From NCBI GenBank assembly GCA_037693485.1, contig CM075345.1, positions 76,753,001 to 76,817,000 of the forward strand: a stretch of 64,000 nucleotides of DNA, written 5' to 3'. The stretch comes from Kitagawia praeruptora (taxonomy: Eukaryota; Streptophyta; Magnoliopsida; Apiales; Apiaceae). This document shows positions 11,722 through 23,858 of the stretch, one piece after another. The number at the start of each line of letters is the position of its first letter. The stretch's first letter is position 1. The translations under genes were made by a program, and so were the position numbers. The notes under the pieces are model-generated. The model was not told the origin of the DNA, did no database searches, and was given only the letters and a program-made list of their open reading frames with translations.

Positions 11722-12095
11722 GAGTAAATTACATAGTGGTGACTATATTTTACACCGATTTTCAAAAAAGTGATCAGTCTTTCAATTTCTCTAATTAGTG
11801 GCCAACCTTTCACTTTGTCTTTCAAAACAGTGGACAGTCTTTCAATTTCTCAAATTAGTGGCCAACATTTCACTTCGCGATTTAAAAAAGTGGCCACTTT
11901 AGAGATAATTAGTCTATTATTGGCCACTTTTTTGAAAGACGGAGTGAAAGATTGGCCACTAATTTAAGAAATTGAAAGACTGATCACGGTTTTGAAAGAC
12001 AAAGTGAAAGGTTGGTCACTAATTTGAGAAATTGAAAGACTGACCACTTTTTTTAAAATCAATGTAAAGTAAGGCCACCATTCTGTAATTTGCTC
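11722..12095. mobile_element. Fold-back MITE, Mutator-like
   Basis: The whole element is a large imperfect inverted repeat. Its left arm starts GAGTAAATTACATAGTGGTG, and its right arm, read backwards, starts GAGCAAATTACAGAATGGTG. Each arm is about 180 bp and also contains an internal repeat (CAGTCTTTCAATTTCTC...AATTAGTGGCCAAC). A perfect 9-bp duplication, TTTATTAAT, flanks it (11713-11721 and 12096-12104). Long inverted ends and a 9-bp duplication point to the Mutator superfamily. The open frame at 11770-11967 is only repeat arm sequence. Confidence 0.8.
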
Positions 12096-12104
12096 TTTAT
12101 TAAT

Positions 12105-12702
12105 TGAATCATATTTTTGAAAGTTTTTAAACTCGTTTTTTAAATAACACTTCTAACTTTCTTTTTTTTTTTTCCCAATCATCTTGATATATGCCTAGTA
12201 ATATTTGATCAAATGAAGCAAGTAAGTTAAAAAAAATAAATAAATGAAAGAAGACATAAACTTATGTTTGGTTCTGTTTGTTTTCTAAAAGATATATCAC
12301 ATAAATGTTTTTCGGATTTTACAGGATTTATTTGGATTAAAAAAAAAATAAGTTTAGAAAAATGTCTTATATGTGTTTGTAAATTTTTTTATAAAATTGT
12401 TTTATATTTGTTTGATATTGAGGAAAATAAAATATTTTTCAATAAAATTGTTATTTTGTTGAGAAAAGCCATGAATTCCGGAAAATGACTTGCTCCTTTC
12501 AAGTGGGAATTTTTGTTTTTCATGGTTTTTTTTAATAATTTTTTTCATAATAGAAAATTAAGAAAATATATTTTTTCCGAGAAAGTATATTTTTAATAAA
12601 AAGTTTCAAGATAATAATTGAAGTCCACATTTGTAATTTTGACTTAAACCCCTGTGGCTCTGGCCTGGCAATCTAATTCTAAAACCCCAACCCCAAATCA
12701 CC
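12105..12702. other. Upstream region of the PGES2-like gene
   Basis: This is AT-rich sequence with poly-T and poly-A runs and no recognised element. It should hold the promoter and 5' UTR of the gene starting at 12703. I see no TATA box placed clearly enough to call. The short open frame at 12264-12488 is low-complexity. Confidence 0.4.
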
Positions 12703-15700
12703 ATGAGAAGAATCGTGGGCGCCGTCGTGGCCTCTTCTTGGGCTTTGAGCAAAGCCCCTCATCAACGTATCTACCATTCCGCTCTCTACTCCAATCACTC
12801 GTTCTCAGTTGACCACTCTTCTCATTCTCACCATGGCGTTGCTGGAACCATGTTCTTCTCCGTTGCAGCCTCGCTCGCTCAACAAACATATTTCGCACCC
12901 AGTCAAGTCCTTCTCTATCAGTATGAAGCTTGCCCTTTCTGTAACAAAGTCAAAGGTAGTAATTGTTATTTACTTGTAAGTTGTTACCGTCATTTTTTAT
13001 TTTTTGTAATTTTTAACCGTGTAATTTGTTATATTAAACGATTTCGCATGTTAAAATTACTTGTGTTTGATTATGTATGCTTACCCAATTTCTGTTACGT
13101 TCATAAGATAATTGGGCATGGATTCTAGGTTGTGTTCGGCACTTATGTCCATTACTGCCCTATTATCCTTTCCACTCGTTTTTTTGCTATTTAACATTTC
13201 AAATCAAATTTCACAGATATAGCTACATAATCAACGGAGGAAAATCTATCAAAGTAAACGAAATGATGATTGGCCGCTCTTTGCTTTTTCTTAATCGTAA
13301 CACATTGAGAATCAGTTTGTTTATTGATTCGTTCATTTCACGTTTTTGACCACTAGCTATGTTGAGCAGATTTACTCTTTTGTTATCCACCATTACCCCT
13401 GAGCTTCCGTTTTTTAGATCTACCGAATGGTTACTTATGTCTTAACTTTGCAGGGTCACTTAATAATACAAGTTACGGGTGTGCTGAGGCTAGATCTTCT
13501 GATATTGATACTCAAGCTCCTAGCAGTTATACTGTAAAAAAGAAAATCCTGGAGTAAAAACAAGTGAAAAAATTAGGATATCCTGAAATTAACCATGCTA
13601 GTAAACTATTACTCAAAATTGAGTCCTTGTGAGAAAGGCCTGTATACTCAGAGAGCTCTTTGCCTTGGTCTTATATGCATGTTGATTCTAATATCACTAT
13701 AGTGTTGTGATACTTTAATGTTTTCTATGTTATTAAAAATTCTCTTGCTTGCTTATCAGCATTCCTGGATTACAATAAGATTCCTTACAAAGTTGTTGAG
13801 GTCAATCCCATCAGTAAGAAGGAAATCAAATGGTCTGACTACAAGAAAGTCCCTATACTGGTGGTCGATGGTCAAGAGATGGTCGACTCATCAGGTTTTC
13901 TTAAAACCACATTGTAGTAACTGTATTAGTTTTTGCATTTAGTAAGATTTATTTGGTGTTTTACTTCCAGTTCCTTAAGGTTTCTTTTGTATTAGTATGT
14001 TTACTATCTATTTTCATGTTTTTTTTTGGTTCAGTTATCATTGATCAACTATCCCGAAGGTTGCACCCTGAAGTTCTACCTGGTGAATCTACTTCAAATC
14101 TTGATGAAGAAGAAAAAAAATGGCGAGGGTATGGTTGTTACTCTGACTTATTTCTAATCTTCTTCTCGACATTGTGTTGAAAAAAAAGAGATACTTAGTT
14201 TCTTTTGAACTTTGTTGTTTATCCAGTAGTTGTAATGTGCTTTAAAAAAACAATTTGGTTCAGAATTACCGATTTAGATGACTGTTTAAATATGATCAAA
14301 ATGGTAGGTGGGTGGACCATCATTTGGTGCATGTCTTATCACCAAACATCTATAGATCTCCGTCTGAGGCTCTCGAGTCATTTGATTACATTACAAGCCA
14401 TGGTACGTATCAATTCAGTCTTTTGAGATGTATCCTGATACCCTTTTTATTGCTAATCTGCGTTATGCAAGAAGGTTTTTTTGTTGCTAATCTGTTTTGT
14501 GTAAGAAGTTTTTTTTTTGTTTTCCATGTTCACCCCTAGTTCTGTTCAGTATGATGTTAAGTGAAGTTGACATAATAATGGTACTGTGATGGTAGACAAG
14601 GTGATTTAATGTTAAAGTACCTCCATCGATATTATGAATCTCCTTTTTGGAGTTTTGTTGTTTTTTACTAGTTGTCCTGGGAAGGTCGTTTAGTGAAGTT
14701 GACATGATAACGAAACTCTAATGGTAAACGAGGTGATGTAGTGCTGTTGTACTACCATCGATAGAATGAGGCTCCTTTTTTGGAGTTTTGTTATTGTTTT
14801 ACTGGTCATCCTTGGAAGTTTGTTTCTCAAAAATAAAAAACAACATGGCATATAGATTTTTTCCTCAACAAAGTTGTAGATGTTTTTTTTCTGTATCTTA
14901 TTTTATGAGCAGAAAAGAGTGCACATTTTATGAATGATTAGGAATATGTCAACTCGTGATTTCCACTTTAGGCTGAAATTTCAAAAGATGTGTAAATGTA
15001 TGATAAGAAACGGTACGGTGAACCTGTAGAAGAATGGGGTAAATTTCCATGCCCCTTATGATATGCAGGTTTGTAATGTGATACAAGCAAATAACAGGCT
15101 TTCTGCACTCTCTTTTTTTTCTGTAAAACACACATGAAACATTAATTGATGCTCATGGCAAAGAGTTGGTCAAAAGTAACCTATAATGATAGCAATTTCA
15201 CCGAGTCACATATATTAGCGAAATTTACCAGTTAGAAATGAGAAACAGCATCCTGACAAAAAAAGAAAGAAAAAGAAATGAGAAACAGCATCAAGGCTTC
15301 ATCTTGTTTATCAATATCTACAAACGACTACAATGACACTCGATCAAGCAATATTGCATATTAGAAATTTGAGAAAACTAGCAAATACAGCCCAAAAACC
15401 TGTGGACTATTTTGATAATTGCTAGCCTTTAAACTACCATCAGCCTTCATAAATTACAAGTAGAATGTTGTGATGAATTTGTCAATGGAACACATACAAA
15501 ATAAGAAAGAAATGTGTCAAAATGCACACAAGGGAAGGGAGGATTTATAAAAAGAAAGTATGGTCATTTTCCTGATATGAAAATATTGCAACCTAATAGA
15601 CGCACAGTCAGAACATTAAAACAGTCCTTTTTTATAAATAAAATGTTGACTTGCTCTTTATACATACATAAAGAGATATGTCTGTTTATACATACACAAA

Positions 15701-18343
15701 GAGATATGCATATGTTTACACACATAAAGAGATATGAATGATCAATCTCTATGTGTGTAGTGAGTACATGAACATATATATTCAAATTCCAGCCGATTGT
15801 TGGATATTTAAGTTGTGAAATTTCTAGAAGTAAACTTTGATATAACGTATAGTATCTACCACTTGACTATACCTTATCTCAAAAAATTTCTAAAAGTTAG
15901 AAGGGCAGAATTATAATGTGAGATACTGGATATTAACTTAAACACAAGCAACAAACATCTATTATCTATCTATTATCTATATAATAGGACAACATGTTCC
16001 ATTTTATTCATGTTGTATTACATTTATGGCCTCATATAATTTTACTGTTACGCCCTTCAAAATCAAATCCGATAAAAATATTATATAATCTTTACATTGT
16101 TAATAGGGCAACATGTACCATTTTATTCATATTATACATTTATGCCCTCTTATAATTTTACTGTTACACCCTTCAAAATCAAATCCTATGAAAATTTTAT
16201 AAAATCTTTACATTGTTAAGAATTGAACCCTTGACCTCCCAATTGGAATAAAAACTTTTAACTCACCATTACAATCATTGAGCTAGATACATATTTGTGT
16301 GAAACTGTAAATATTAGAATTTATTAGCTATATAGAGCAATGCTTTTCCTTTTTTTTTTTTATTAATTTTATTAATATATTTTCTTGATAAAAGGATTGT
16401 TTCGCTTGTGTGTACCGTATTATTCTCCTATCATATGTGTCTATTGACATTTTCAATAGTTTATATTTTTATACACACACAAACATCCATATATTTATTC
16501 TCACATCATATATCTGTTGACTTTTTCAATAATTGTTTATAATTTTATACACACACAAACATCCATATGTTTACTCTATTAATAAGACTTATATAATTTA
16601 TTAGTTGTAATCATATTTTTTAATTGAAAAATTAAATTTATTTTGTAAAAGAGTGAAATGATATCTTTTTTATGAATGAGTAAAATTTTCATATAAATGA
16701 ATTTTAGTGCATACATAATTAAGTTCAATGCATTTATTGCAAAGTATTACGATTGCATTTTCTAACCAGTTGTAACGTTTGTATATATTTTTTGACAATA
16801 ATGGGTCGGCAAAACATCATTGAAAACACCTGCTCACTTAGAGGTACGGCAAGAATGTAAGCTCCTTTTTCTTTACCAACGCACAATAGAAAAATTGTAT
16901 TGTGGAGATTACATTAGGGCAAAATGCGATTTTTTATAAAAATTCTATCAAATATTTTGTTGTATGATCGGAGATATAAGAAAGATGAAAATATCAAAAA
17001 CTCTAAAAGTTATTGTACATACGAGCAGATTAATACAAGTTACAAATTAAAACCTTGAATCAAAATAACTAAATTGCAAATAAGAGAAATTGGGTCAAAT
17101 ACTTGAAAATTGTTAGTCATGTTCACATTATCGAAAATCGAAACCCCCAAAGTAGAATACTATAAAAATATAAGTGAATCTTCACACTGTCGGGAATCAA
17201 AACTCTAACATTTTTGTCCTGAATATAGTGAATTAAATTCACAACTGAAAACATTAAATTAGATGACTATCTTAGTAGATATTATAAATCTTAGACAGAT
17301 CATGTTGAAAATGGAGCCCTCGAGAAGAGAATTTGCTAAACTATATTTATGCAACAGTATCGCTGCAAATTGAAAAGGATTGGGAAATTGAAGTGGGGGA
17401 AGATGGCATTATTTTTAAGGGAATTTCATGAAGTAGGCCGGTGTTCACGATCACAAAATTGAACTACTAAACATAAAAACATCACATCATTCCACATTTT
17501 GTTTAATATCATTTTACATTTACGGTATCTAATTTGCTATGATTTTACTCTAAAACCCCTTAAATTCAAATGCTATAAAAATGTTAGTTAATCTTTACAT
17601 TGTCCAGAATCGAAACCGTGACATCTCAGTTTTAAATATAATGAATTTAAATTTACAACTAAAATATTGAACTAGATGACTAAGTGATTGGATATATGAA
17701 TTTCTTGGACATAACTTAATAGAAAATAGAGCATCGCAGCAAATTGAAGAAGTCACAAAGTTGAACTATAAAAAACCAAAATCTCGTAATAAAGCTAGGT
17801 TATCCCCGTTCCTTGCACGGGTAATGAAGCTAGTTATGAAAATATTAACGTCATGTAGTTTAAACAATGAACATAAAGCTGTTACATACATTATTGCTAT
17901 TCAAATGAAGCTATTGTATGCTGCAGGTAATTTCACCTTCTTCGAAAGGATGACAGGCAAGTATGTTGGAGCCGCTGCTATGTATTTCGTTTCTAAGAAA
18001 TTGAAGAAGAAACACAACATAATTGATGAACGTGCTACACTGTATGAAGCTGCAGAAACATGGGTGGAAGCTTTAAAGGGCCGTGAATTTCTTGGTTTGT
18101 GATATTGCATATAAGTTTCTTAATTGAATTTAGCTTTGCTTACATACAAATTGGTGATATTGGGTTCTTGTTGTATTTTTAGGTGGAAAAGACCCCAACT
18201 TGGCTGATCTTGCTGTGTTTGGGGTTTTGAGACCCATCCGTTACCTCCAATCTGGCAGAGATATGGTGGAGAACACACGTATTGGTGAGTGGTACAGTCG
18301 AATGGAGAAGATAGTGGGTGGATCTTCAAGGATTCCGGCATAG
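12703..18343 (+). CDS. Prostaglandin-E-synthase-2-like GST-fold protein, six exons
   Basis: The exons are 12703-12955, 13760-13894, 14035-14128, 14308-14402, 17927-18094 and 18183-18343. They join in frame to give 301 residues, and every intron is GT-AG. The N-terminus (MRRIVGAVVASSWALSKAPH) is basic and Ser/Ala-rich, like an organelle-targeting leader. A glutaredoxin-like domain follows, with YQYEACPFCNKVK (CxxC near residue 80) and KVPILVVDGQEMVDSS. After that comes an all-helical GST C-terminal domain (WVDHHLVHVLSPNIYRSP; MTGKYVGAAAMYFVSKKLKK; DPNLADLAVFGVLRPIRYL). This is the layout of membrane-associated PGES2 and its plant homologues. Their substrate in plants is not settled, so the exact activity is inferred. 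Intron 4 (3.5 kb) is enlarged by a Helitron. A near-identical copy of intron 2 to exon 4 sits in the Tat element at 36712-37161. Confidence 0.92.
14561..14821 (+). repeat. Imperfect 130-bp tandem duplication in intron 4
   Basis: The block beginning TAGTGAAGTTGACAT..., with a CCATCGATA core and TTTTTGGAGTTTTGTT, occurs twice in a row (about 14561-14691 and 14692-14821) with scattered substitutions. It is intronic and non-coding. Confidence 0.75.
15958..17833 (+). mobile_element. Helitron in intron 4 of the PGES2-like gene
   Basis: The 5' end reads TCTATTATCTATCTATTATC and then TATATAATAGG, preceded by A. The 3' end has the hairpin CCCGTTCCTTGCACGGG (17804-17820), then TAATGAAG and CTAG (17830-17833), followed by T. 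A block of about 110 bp containing ACAACATGTNCCATTTTATTCAT is tandemly repeated at about 15989-16220, with a diverged copy near 17480-17610. A stretch at 16209-16290 resembles a tRNA-derived SINE head on the minus strand (CTAGCTCAATG... GGTTCAATTC). There is no Rep/helicase. It lies about 90 bp upstream of exon 5 and leaves its splice acceptor intact. Confidence 0.6.
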
Positions 18344-19254
18344 GGAGCAGTAAAGGCAGCGGTGGAGGTAGAGATCATCCTGCTTATTTTTGTTTGAAAA
18401 TAATAATTTGAAAGGCTATATAAAAAAGCTTACCTGGATTTGTATATTTCGTTAACTATAACGTTACTGTCAAGTTAAATTGAATTTAATATGTGGATTA
18501 ATGAGAGAATGTTTATCTCATTACGAGTAGTAACTGAGATATGTACCCTTTCTGAATAAAACAATGTTGATGTTCTGTGACTGCAAATTTGTGAATGCTA
18601 TATATATACTATATTTTATTATCCCCCGTTGTAGCGTTACTACATACAGTAGGTTTGAATGTGATTAGTAGTTTAGTACTAGTTACTTTTACAAGGAGAT
18701 CTGATGGTGCAGATGGTAATTTTTTTCCTGTCTGAAGTAAGAGTATGAAGTTTTGACAGGTATATTTTGAGGATCATTTTATCTGGAAGAGATGTTAAAT
18801 CTTCAACATCTTAGAGAAATTATTGATGATGGTTAATTTGGAAATTATACTTCACTTGTACCTGCGGTAGATGTTAAATACAAATTGGCAAGACATGGAC
18901 TGCAATAGTTAAAATGGGAGACCCATTTTTGAAACACCAGTATGAATGTATAATCTTTGGGGACGGCTTAACTGAACACCAAAACAGAAAAGGAGCAATA
19001 CCATACCAGTACTCAGTTGTCAGTAATGTGTCAATATAAAAATAATAATCACGTTCGAAACTAACAAACATAAAATAAACAAATAAACAGTATACTAGTA
19101 CTTTGTCAAAATAAATAAATAAATGAACAGTACATGTACTGCAATTTAGAGTAATGTATGTCAATGGCTCAATGGTACGGGGTGACATGCGGCATTCATA
19201 CATATTCTAAATTATACTCCTTGTGTTTGAGCGAGTTCTCTTTACGCTTGGGAT
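18344..19254. other. 3' flank of the PGES2-like gene
   Basis: This holds the probable 3' UTR (an AATAAAA-type signal occurs near 18555, in TGAATAAAACAATG) and unremarkable AT-rich intergenic DNA. The 109-codon minus-strand frame at 18874-19203 shows no recognisable domain. Confidence 0.4.
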
Positions 19255-19986
19255 TAGAGAGGCACAAAAAATCTTTCGAGCCGGTTTCATTCGAGCTTTT
19301 AAAAATTAGGCTGGATCGGGTTTTTACTAAAATATGAGGTCCTTTTTAGATCTCAGGTCGGGCCGGGCTTTTATCGGGATTTTTTATAATTTACATGTAC
19401 GTAATTTTTGTTTTTTTCTGCAAAGCTAATATATTAATATACAAAAAAATAAAATTTTTACAAAAGAAACAATCGCTAAGAGTTACAAGCTCTGTTCTGG
19501 AATCCAAACAAAGAACCCCCGAACTTCTGTAATCCAGAACACATAAAAAGCACATCTTACAAATCTTCTCGTATAGGAGTATATCATTTCGAGAAGTACA
19601 TTCTTTACACTCAATAAGTCTTCTTAAAATAATGATTTGTCTTGCATATTGTTAATTCTTACTCGTCTCATTATCCTTCACACCGTATTGCTAAATTTAA
19701 GATTCTTCAATTTTATTAAAAATATTATATATTTATAGATTTTATCTATAAAAATTGGATTTTTATCGGATTTCTTAAAAAACCCGGGCTTTTATCCGGG
19801 CTGAACCGGGATTTCGGGCTTTTGAAAAGCCCGGACTTTTAACCGGGTTTTTCGGGCCGGGCCGGGCCGGGTTTCGGGAAAAATAGGAGGCCCATCTTAG
19901 GCCTTCGGGCCGGGCCGGGCTTTTCGAGCTTTTTTCCGGTTCAGATCGGGCCAGATTTCGGGCTTCGAGCTTTTTGAACATCTCTA
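19255..19986. mobile_element. hAT-like non-autonomous element
   Basis: Inverted ends TAGAGAGGCACAAAAAATC and TAGAGATGTTCAAAAAGCTC enclose GC-rich subterminal arrays of GGGCCGGGCCGGG/CGAGCCGG type. Flanking 8-mers CTTGGGAT (19247-19254) and CTTTGGAC (19987-19994) match at six of eight positions, which fits an aged 8-bp hAT target duplication. The centre (about 19390-19750) is AT-rich and non-coding. Confidence 0.65.
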
Positions 19987-20589
19987 CTTTGGACAGAGGG
20001 CTAGACACTCATTTTAATGCTCTCATAAAGTATAATTTTATAATTTATTTTATTTTTTTTCTTTTTAATAAAAATTTAATGTTTAGATTTTTATTCAAAA
20101 AAAGAAAATTTTAAAAAAAAGTTATTGAACTATAATTTATATATACCTTAAAATGTGTGTCAAACAGTCCTGAAAACATGTAAAGAAATGAATGGAACGG
20201 AGGGAATAATATTTTTTTTTTAATTATAGAAAATTATAATTAAACTGTCAATTTCTCCAAATTTCAGACTTCTCTACTCTCTCTAGCATCGAATGAACAC
20301 TATTGACAGAAACAGAAACAGAAACAAATGGTTTGTAACTTTGTATGTATGTCATAAATGTATACTACAATATTATTGTCAAATCTCGAGTTCTGTAACA
20401 AAAATCTGGAAAACGTACGTTTTCATCTCATTTCATCTTCTCTTCCCCCTTTCGCCTTGAAAATCTTTTTCTCAACCTATTTTTAAGGGGTTTACACTAA
20501 AAAGTTATTAAGAGGCTACAAGAATCCAAACCAGCTCTCTTTATACTCCTCACCTCCCCTTTTCCCCTTACTTTTTGGTTTCTTAATTA

Positions 20590-20805
20590 CTCCCTCTGTC
20601 CCCCTTGGTTCTTTACTTGGGGGACGTAATTCTGGCACGGATTTTAAGGTGCAATTTGCGGATAGTTTCATAATTTATTTTTTAAATTTTCTTTTTTTGT
20701 ATAAAAATTTAAAAAATAAGTTATGGAACTATACTTTTTAGGAGCCTTAAAATGCGTGTCGAGCAGTGAAAAAGAAATGTAAAAAAATGGGAGGGACAGA
20801 GGGAG
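20590..20805. mobile_element. Stowaway MITE
   Basis: Ends CTCCCTCTGTCCC and GGGACAGAGGGAG are inverted repeats, and a TA lies on both sides (20588-20589 and 20806-20807). The size is 216 bp. This is the usual Tc1/mariner-derived Stowaway form. A degenerate relative ends near 20210 (GGAACGGAGGGA), and another one-sided remnant ends near 21352 (GGGACGGAGGGAGTA). Confidence 0.85.
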
Positions 20806-20938
20806 TACGTTAACGTTGATCAACTTTTGTTCTACCCACAATGAAAATGACAATTCTATATCCTATATAGGGGTAGTGAGTAGTGTTATTTTTAAATATA
20901 ATTATGGCCATCTTAATCTCGTGGTTAACGTAGTAATT

Positions 20939-21122
20939 AAATGTTGGTCCGTACCAAATTGGGTACCAAATTTTGACACCAAATGATGTGACACTAATTA
21001 GTTGGCATTTTGTGATATTTTAATTGGATGGCCTGGCGGACCCATTATTGTTATAACCAATCAAATTAATGCCATGTCATTTGGTGTCAAAATTTGGGAA
21101 CTAATTTGGTGGCTGTAGCATT
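20939..21122. mobile_element. Fold-back MITE, superfamily uncertain
   Basis: The left arm (AAATTTTGACACCAAATGAT core, about 20970-20990) and right arm (ATGTCATTTGGTGTCAAAATTT, about 21073-21096) are inverted repeats. The outer arms read AATGTTGGTCCGTACCAAAT and AATGCTACAGCCACCAAAT. The whole 184-bp unit folds into one hairpin. No clear target duplication is seen. Confidence 0.6.
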
Positions 21123-21925
21123 TTTCGTACCATATTGTTTTTCTCGTTTGATATGTCGGTACTGTTTATAACAAAGACAAATTACTAATTTACGTTTAAT
21201 CTATAAAACCAAATATAGTCACGAGTGATCTTGTTGAATTCGTATTTATGAGTACTTTAATATAGTGAAGTTTTTATATTGAATACTAATACAAAATTAA
21301 AAATATTAACGATCAAAAGTATGCGTGGGAAAAAAATTTTGGGACGGAGGGAGTACTACGCATCAATGCATCCTATGTCAGTTTCGATACGCATTATACA
21401 GTACTGACAAATGGTACGTATATAAATGGTAGCAGCAGTCACCACTTTCTTTTCACATCAAAACAACAATTTCTATGCAGTCTTTCAATTTACCGTGAGT
21501 TTAGCCACTAAAATCCATTCCCCGAAGCATCAAACAAGCCAAAGCCAAAGGTTGTGCTGCCACACCTTTGCAGTAATAATCAAAGCAGTATTAACCGGGT
21601 CAAGGGACCAAAAGATTTACACTACACACATATCTATTACTGTATCTATATATATTTAGAGAGATTGAGTGGAGAAATAAAGGAGAGATTTCAGAGAGAT
21701 AGAGAGAGAGAGAGAGGGGTCATACTCATGGGTCGGTCTGTTGTGATGTAAGAAGAGCATGAGCGTTCTAGCTATTAACCTACTCTCTTCAGTTTTTACT
21801 CTCTACGTTTAGCCTTCTTTTTCTCTTTATATTACTACTACTATTTTATTTAAAGCCAACCCTCTCGTTTTTAAGACCCTTTGGCTTTGAGATCAGGTCA
21901 TTTCTTGGTTTAGAGTGGGTTCAAA
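21123..21925 (+). promoter_or_regulatory. Upstream region of the BOI-like gene with TATA and GAGA tract
   Basis: A TATA-like CTATATATATTT lies at 21646-21657. It is followed within 50 bp by a GA-rich tract (GAGAGAGAGAGAGAG, about 21695-21715) typical of plant 5' UTR and promoter regions. The rest (21123-21640) is AT-rich, with a Stowaway end near 21335-21352. The start of transcription is inferred, not proven. Confidence 0.4.
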
Positions 21926-22813
21926 ATGGCTGTTGAAGCACAGTTGTTCTCCGAAAATATGGGGTTTTCTCAAGATTTGGTTTTTAGTTCTGGCATGGGG
22001 ATTGATGACAATGGTTTTCCAATATTCCAAATTAACTCAAACCAACCACAACTTGATCAAGCCTACAAACTCCTACCACCTTTTAGTACTACAATAAACA
22101 CCCAATCTGCTGCAGGCTTCTCTTCCTCTCCTTGTTCATCATCATCAACTGGCCTTGTCTTATCTTCTGTGGACTTCTTTCAATACTTGGCCACTGAGCT
22201 TGAGAAACAAAGAGCAGAGATTGACTTTTATCTCCAAATTCAGGTCAGCATAAAAATGGTTGTTTTTTGAAGAGGCTTCCTTAAAGTCTTATTTTGTTTT
22301 CTTTGGAAATCATTTTATTTTGTTTTGTTGATTCAGAATGAGAAGCTGAGGATGGTTCTGCAAGAAGAAACAAGGCAAAGAGGGATTGTTTTACAGAGAT
22401 GTGCATCAAAGCTGATGAGTTTGATTAAGCAAAAGGAGAATGATTTGGCAGTGGCAAATACGAGAAGAATGCAGCTTGAACAAATCTTGATAAGGTCAAA
22501 CATGGAGTCTAAAGCATGGAAAAGCAAGGCACTGGAGAATGAATCTTCAGTAATGAACCTAACTAACAAAATCAATCAAGTCAAAGAGAAAATACTCCTG
22601 TCCCAAAAATCTGTCCAAGATGAAGAATCATGTTGTGGGTCCTCCTCTCTGACGAAGAAAAACAATTGCAAAGCCTGTAACGTGCAGAGTACATGCGTTA
22701 TCTTCTTTCCATGCAGGCATCTGTGCTGCTGCAAAGCTTGCGAAGCTCATCTTGTGTTTTGTCCACTGTGCCAAACTGTGAAAGAAGAAAGCATGGAGAT
22801 TTTCTTGGGCTAA
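21926..22813 (+). CDS. BOI-related RING-finger E3 ubiquitin ligase, two exons
   Basis: Exons 21926-22243 and 22337-22813 encode 264 residues, with one GT-AG intron between codons. The N-terminal third is Ser/Gln-rich and low-complexity (SSSPCSSSSTGLVL). A helical and coiled-coil region follows (VDFFQYLATELEKQRAEIDF; LRMVLQEETRQRGIVLQRC; ENDLAVANTRRMQLEQIL). The protein ends in a C-terminal RING (CKACNVQSTCVIFFPCRHLC; CCKACEAHLVFCPLC), with the C3HC4 ligands in place up to CPLC. This is the architecture of the plant BOI/BRG family, which ubiquitinates partners in stress, cell-death and gibberellin signalling. The start is supported by MAVEAQLFSENM, a BOI-like N-terminus, after a long leader. 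No disruption is seen. Confidence 0.93.
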
Positions 22814-23281
22814 GGAAGAAGAAAAAACAAGTGCAGAATCTCTTTTGATTCGCTCATAGTACAATTTTTATTATTACCTTGTTGGGGGATTTTTTTGGCA
22901 CAATTAGACTAGAAGGTACAAACGTTAAATATGAAGGGGGGTAAAAGATGAATGTAAAGAAAGAATCTTTTGTTTTTGTTTAGCCATTATGAGCATTTTC
23001 TGGTTTTGGGTGTTTCAGTGATTAGTCCTAGCAGCTGCTGCTGTAGCAGCCTTAAAACGTCTCGCAGAAAACATATCCAGTACAACCCAATGAATGCTTT
23101 TTTGTTTCCTTCAACTTTCTTTTAAATGCACAACAGTTGAAAGCTAAATACTACTGTAGTACTAGTACTACATTAGTTACAAGCAAACAGAGTTGAGTTG
23201 TGATTGAAATCTTTCTTCAACAAACTCCATCAAGACCTTGTAACATAAATTTTCTACTACTACTAGTTTGCACTTACCAAT
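22814..23281. other. 3' flank of the BOI-like gene
   Basis: This is the probable 3' UTR and short intergenic DNA up to the copia insertion. The copia target duplication CCAAT occupies 23277-23281. No other feature is seen. Confidence 0.5.
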
Positions 23282-23828
23282 TGTTGGGCTTCCCTCCTTA
23301 TTTTGGAGAGCCCATAATCTAAATCCTATTGGGCCGTAAATAGGGTTTAAATGAATATATATAGATCGAGAGATACAAGAGAGATCGTGAGAGAAAAAAA
23401 AATCTGGGCATAATTGATTGCTTAGAAATTCAGTTGCAACTTCGTTAACCGTTGGATCAAGCTGAATTTTGGAGGTACGTTCACAAGACAAGGGACTAAA
23501 ATCTGAACGGTGGAGATCGGATTCCGAGTGCTCTAACTCTGATTTTTCTGCCTGTGAACAGTGCTGTGTATTCAGGTGTTTTCTCTAATTTTTCTTGTTA
23601 TTCCATCTTTGAGTGATGATGTTAATTGTAGTGAACCAAGATTAAGTCTTGATGTTATTGGGCAGCCTCTAATTGATTAGAGAAGAAGATACGTTTGTAA
23701 CCCATTATTTGTTTTATAGTGGAAGATTTGGCTTGTGGTTTTATCCTCACATCGAGGGTTTCCACGTTACATTTGGTGTTCTTGTTTTACTTGTTTATTT
23801 TTCATTATTGTTTGTTATCTTCCCAACA
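23282..23828 (+). repeat. 5' LTR of the copia element
   Basis: It runs from TGTTGGGCTTCCC to TTCCCAACA with a short inverted end (TGTTGGG/CCCAACA). The PBS follows after AAG. An ATATATATAGA tract (about 23354-23364) is a candidate TATA region. The minus-strand open frame across it (23177-23491) is not a gene. Confidence 0.95.
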
Positions 23829-23831
23829 AAG

Positions 23832-23843
23832 TGGTATCAGAGC
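23832..23843 (+). other. Primer-binding site, initiator Met-tRNA
   Basis: TGGTATCAGAGC is complementary to the 3' end of plant initiator methionine tRNA and lies three bases after the 5' LTR. Confidence 0.95.
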
Positions 23844-23858
23844 TTGGTTGCAGTAATC

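Noticed and set aside
19775..20008. Minus-strand 77-codon frame
   Set aside because: Translation of the GC-rich hAT subterminal repeats.
23177..23491. Minus-strand 104-codon frame, repeated at 27760-28050
   Set aside because: Lies in the two copia LTRs; duplicated because the LTRs are, and has no domain.
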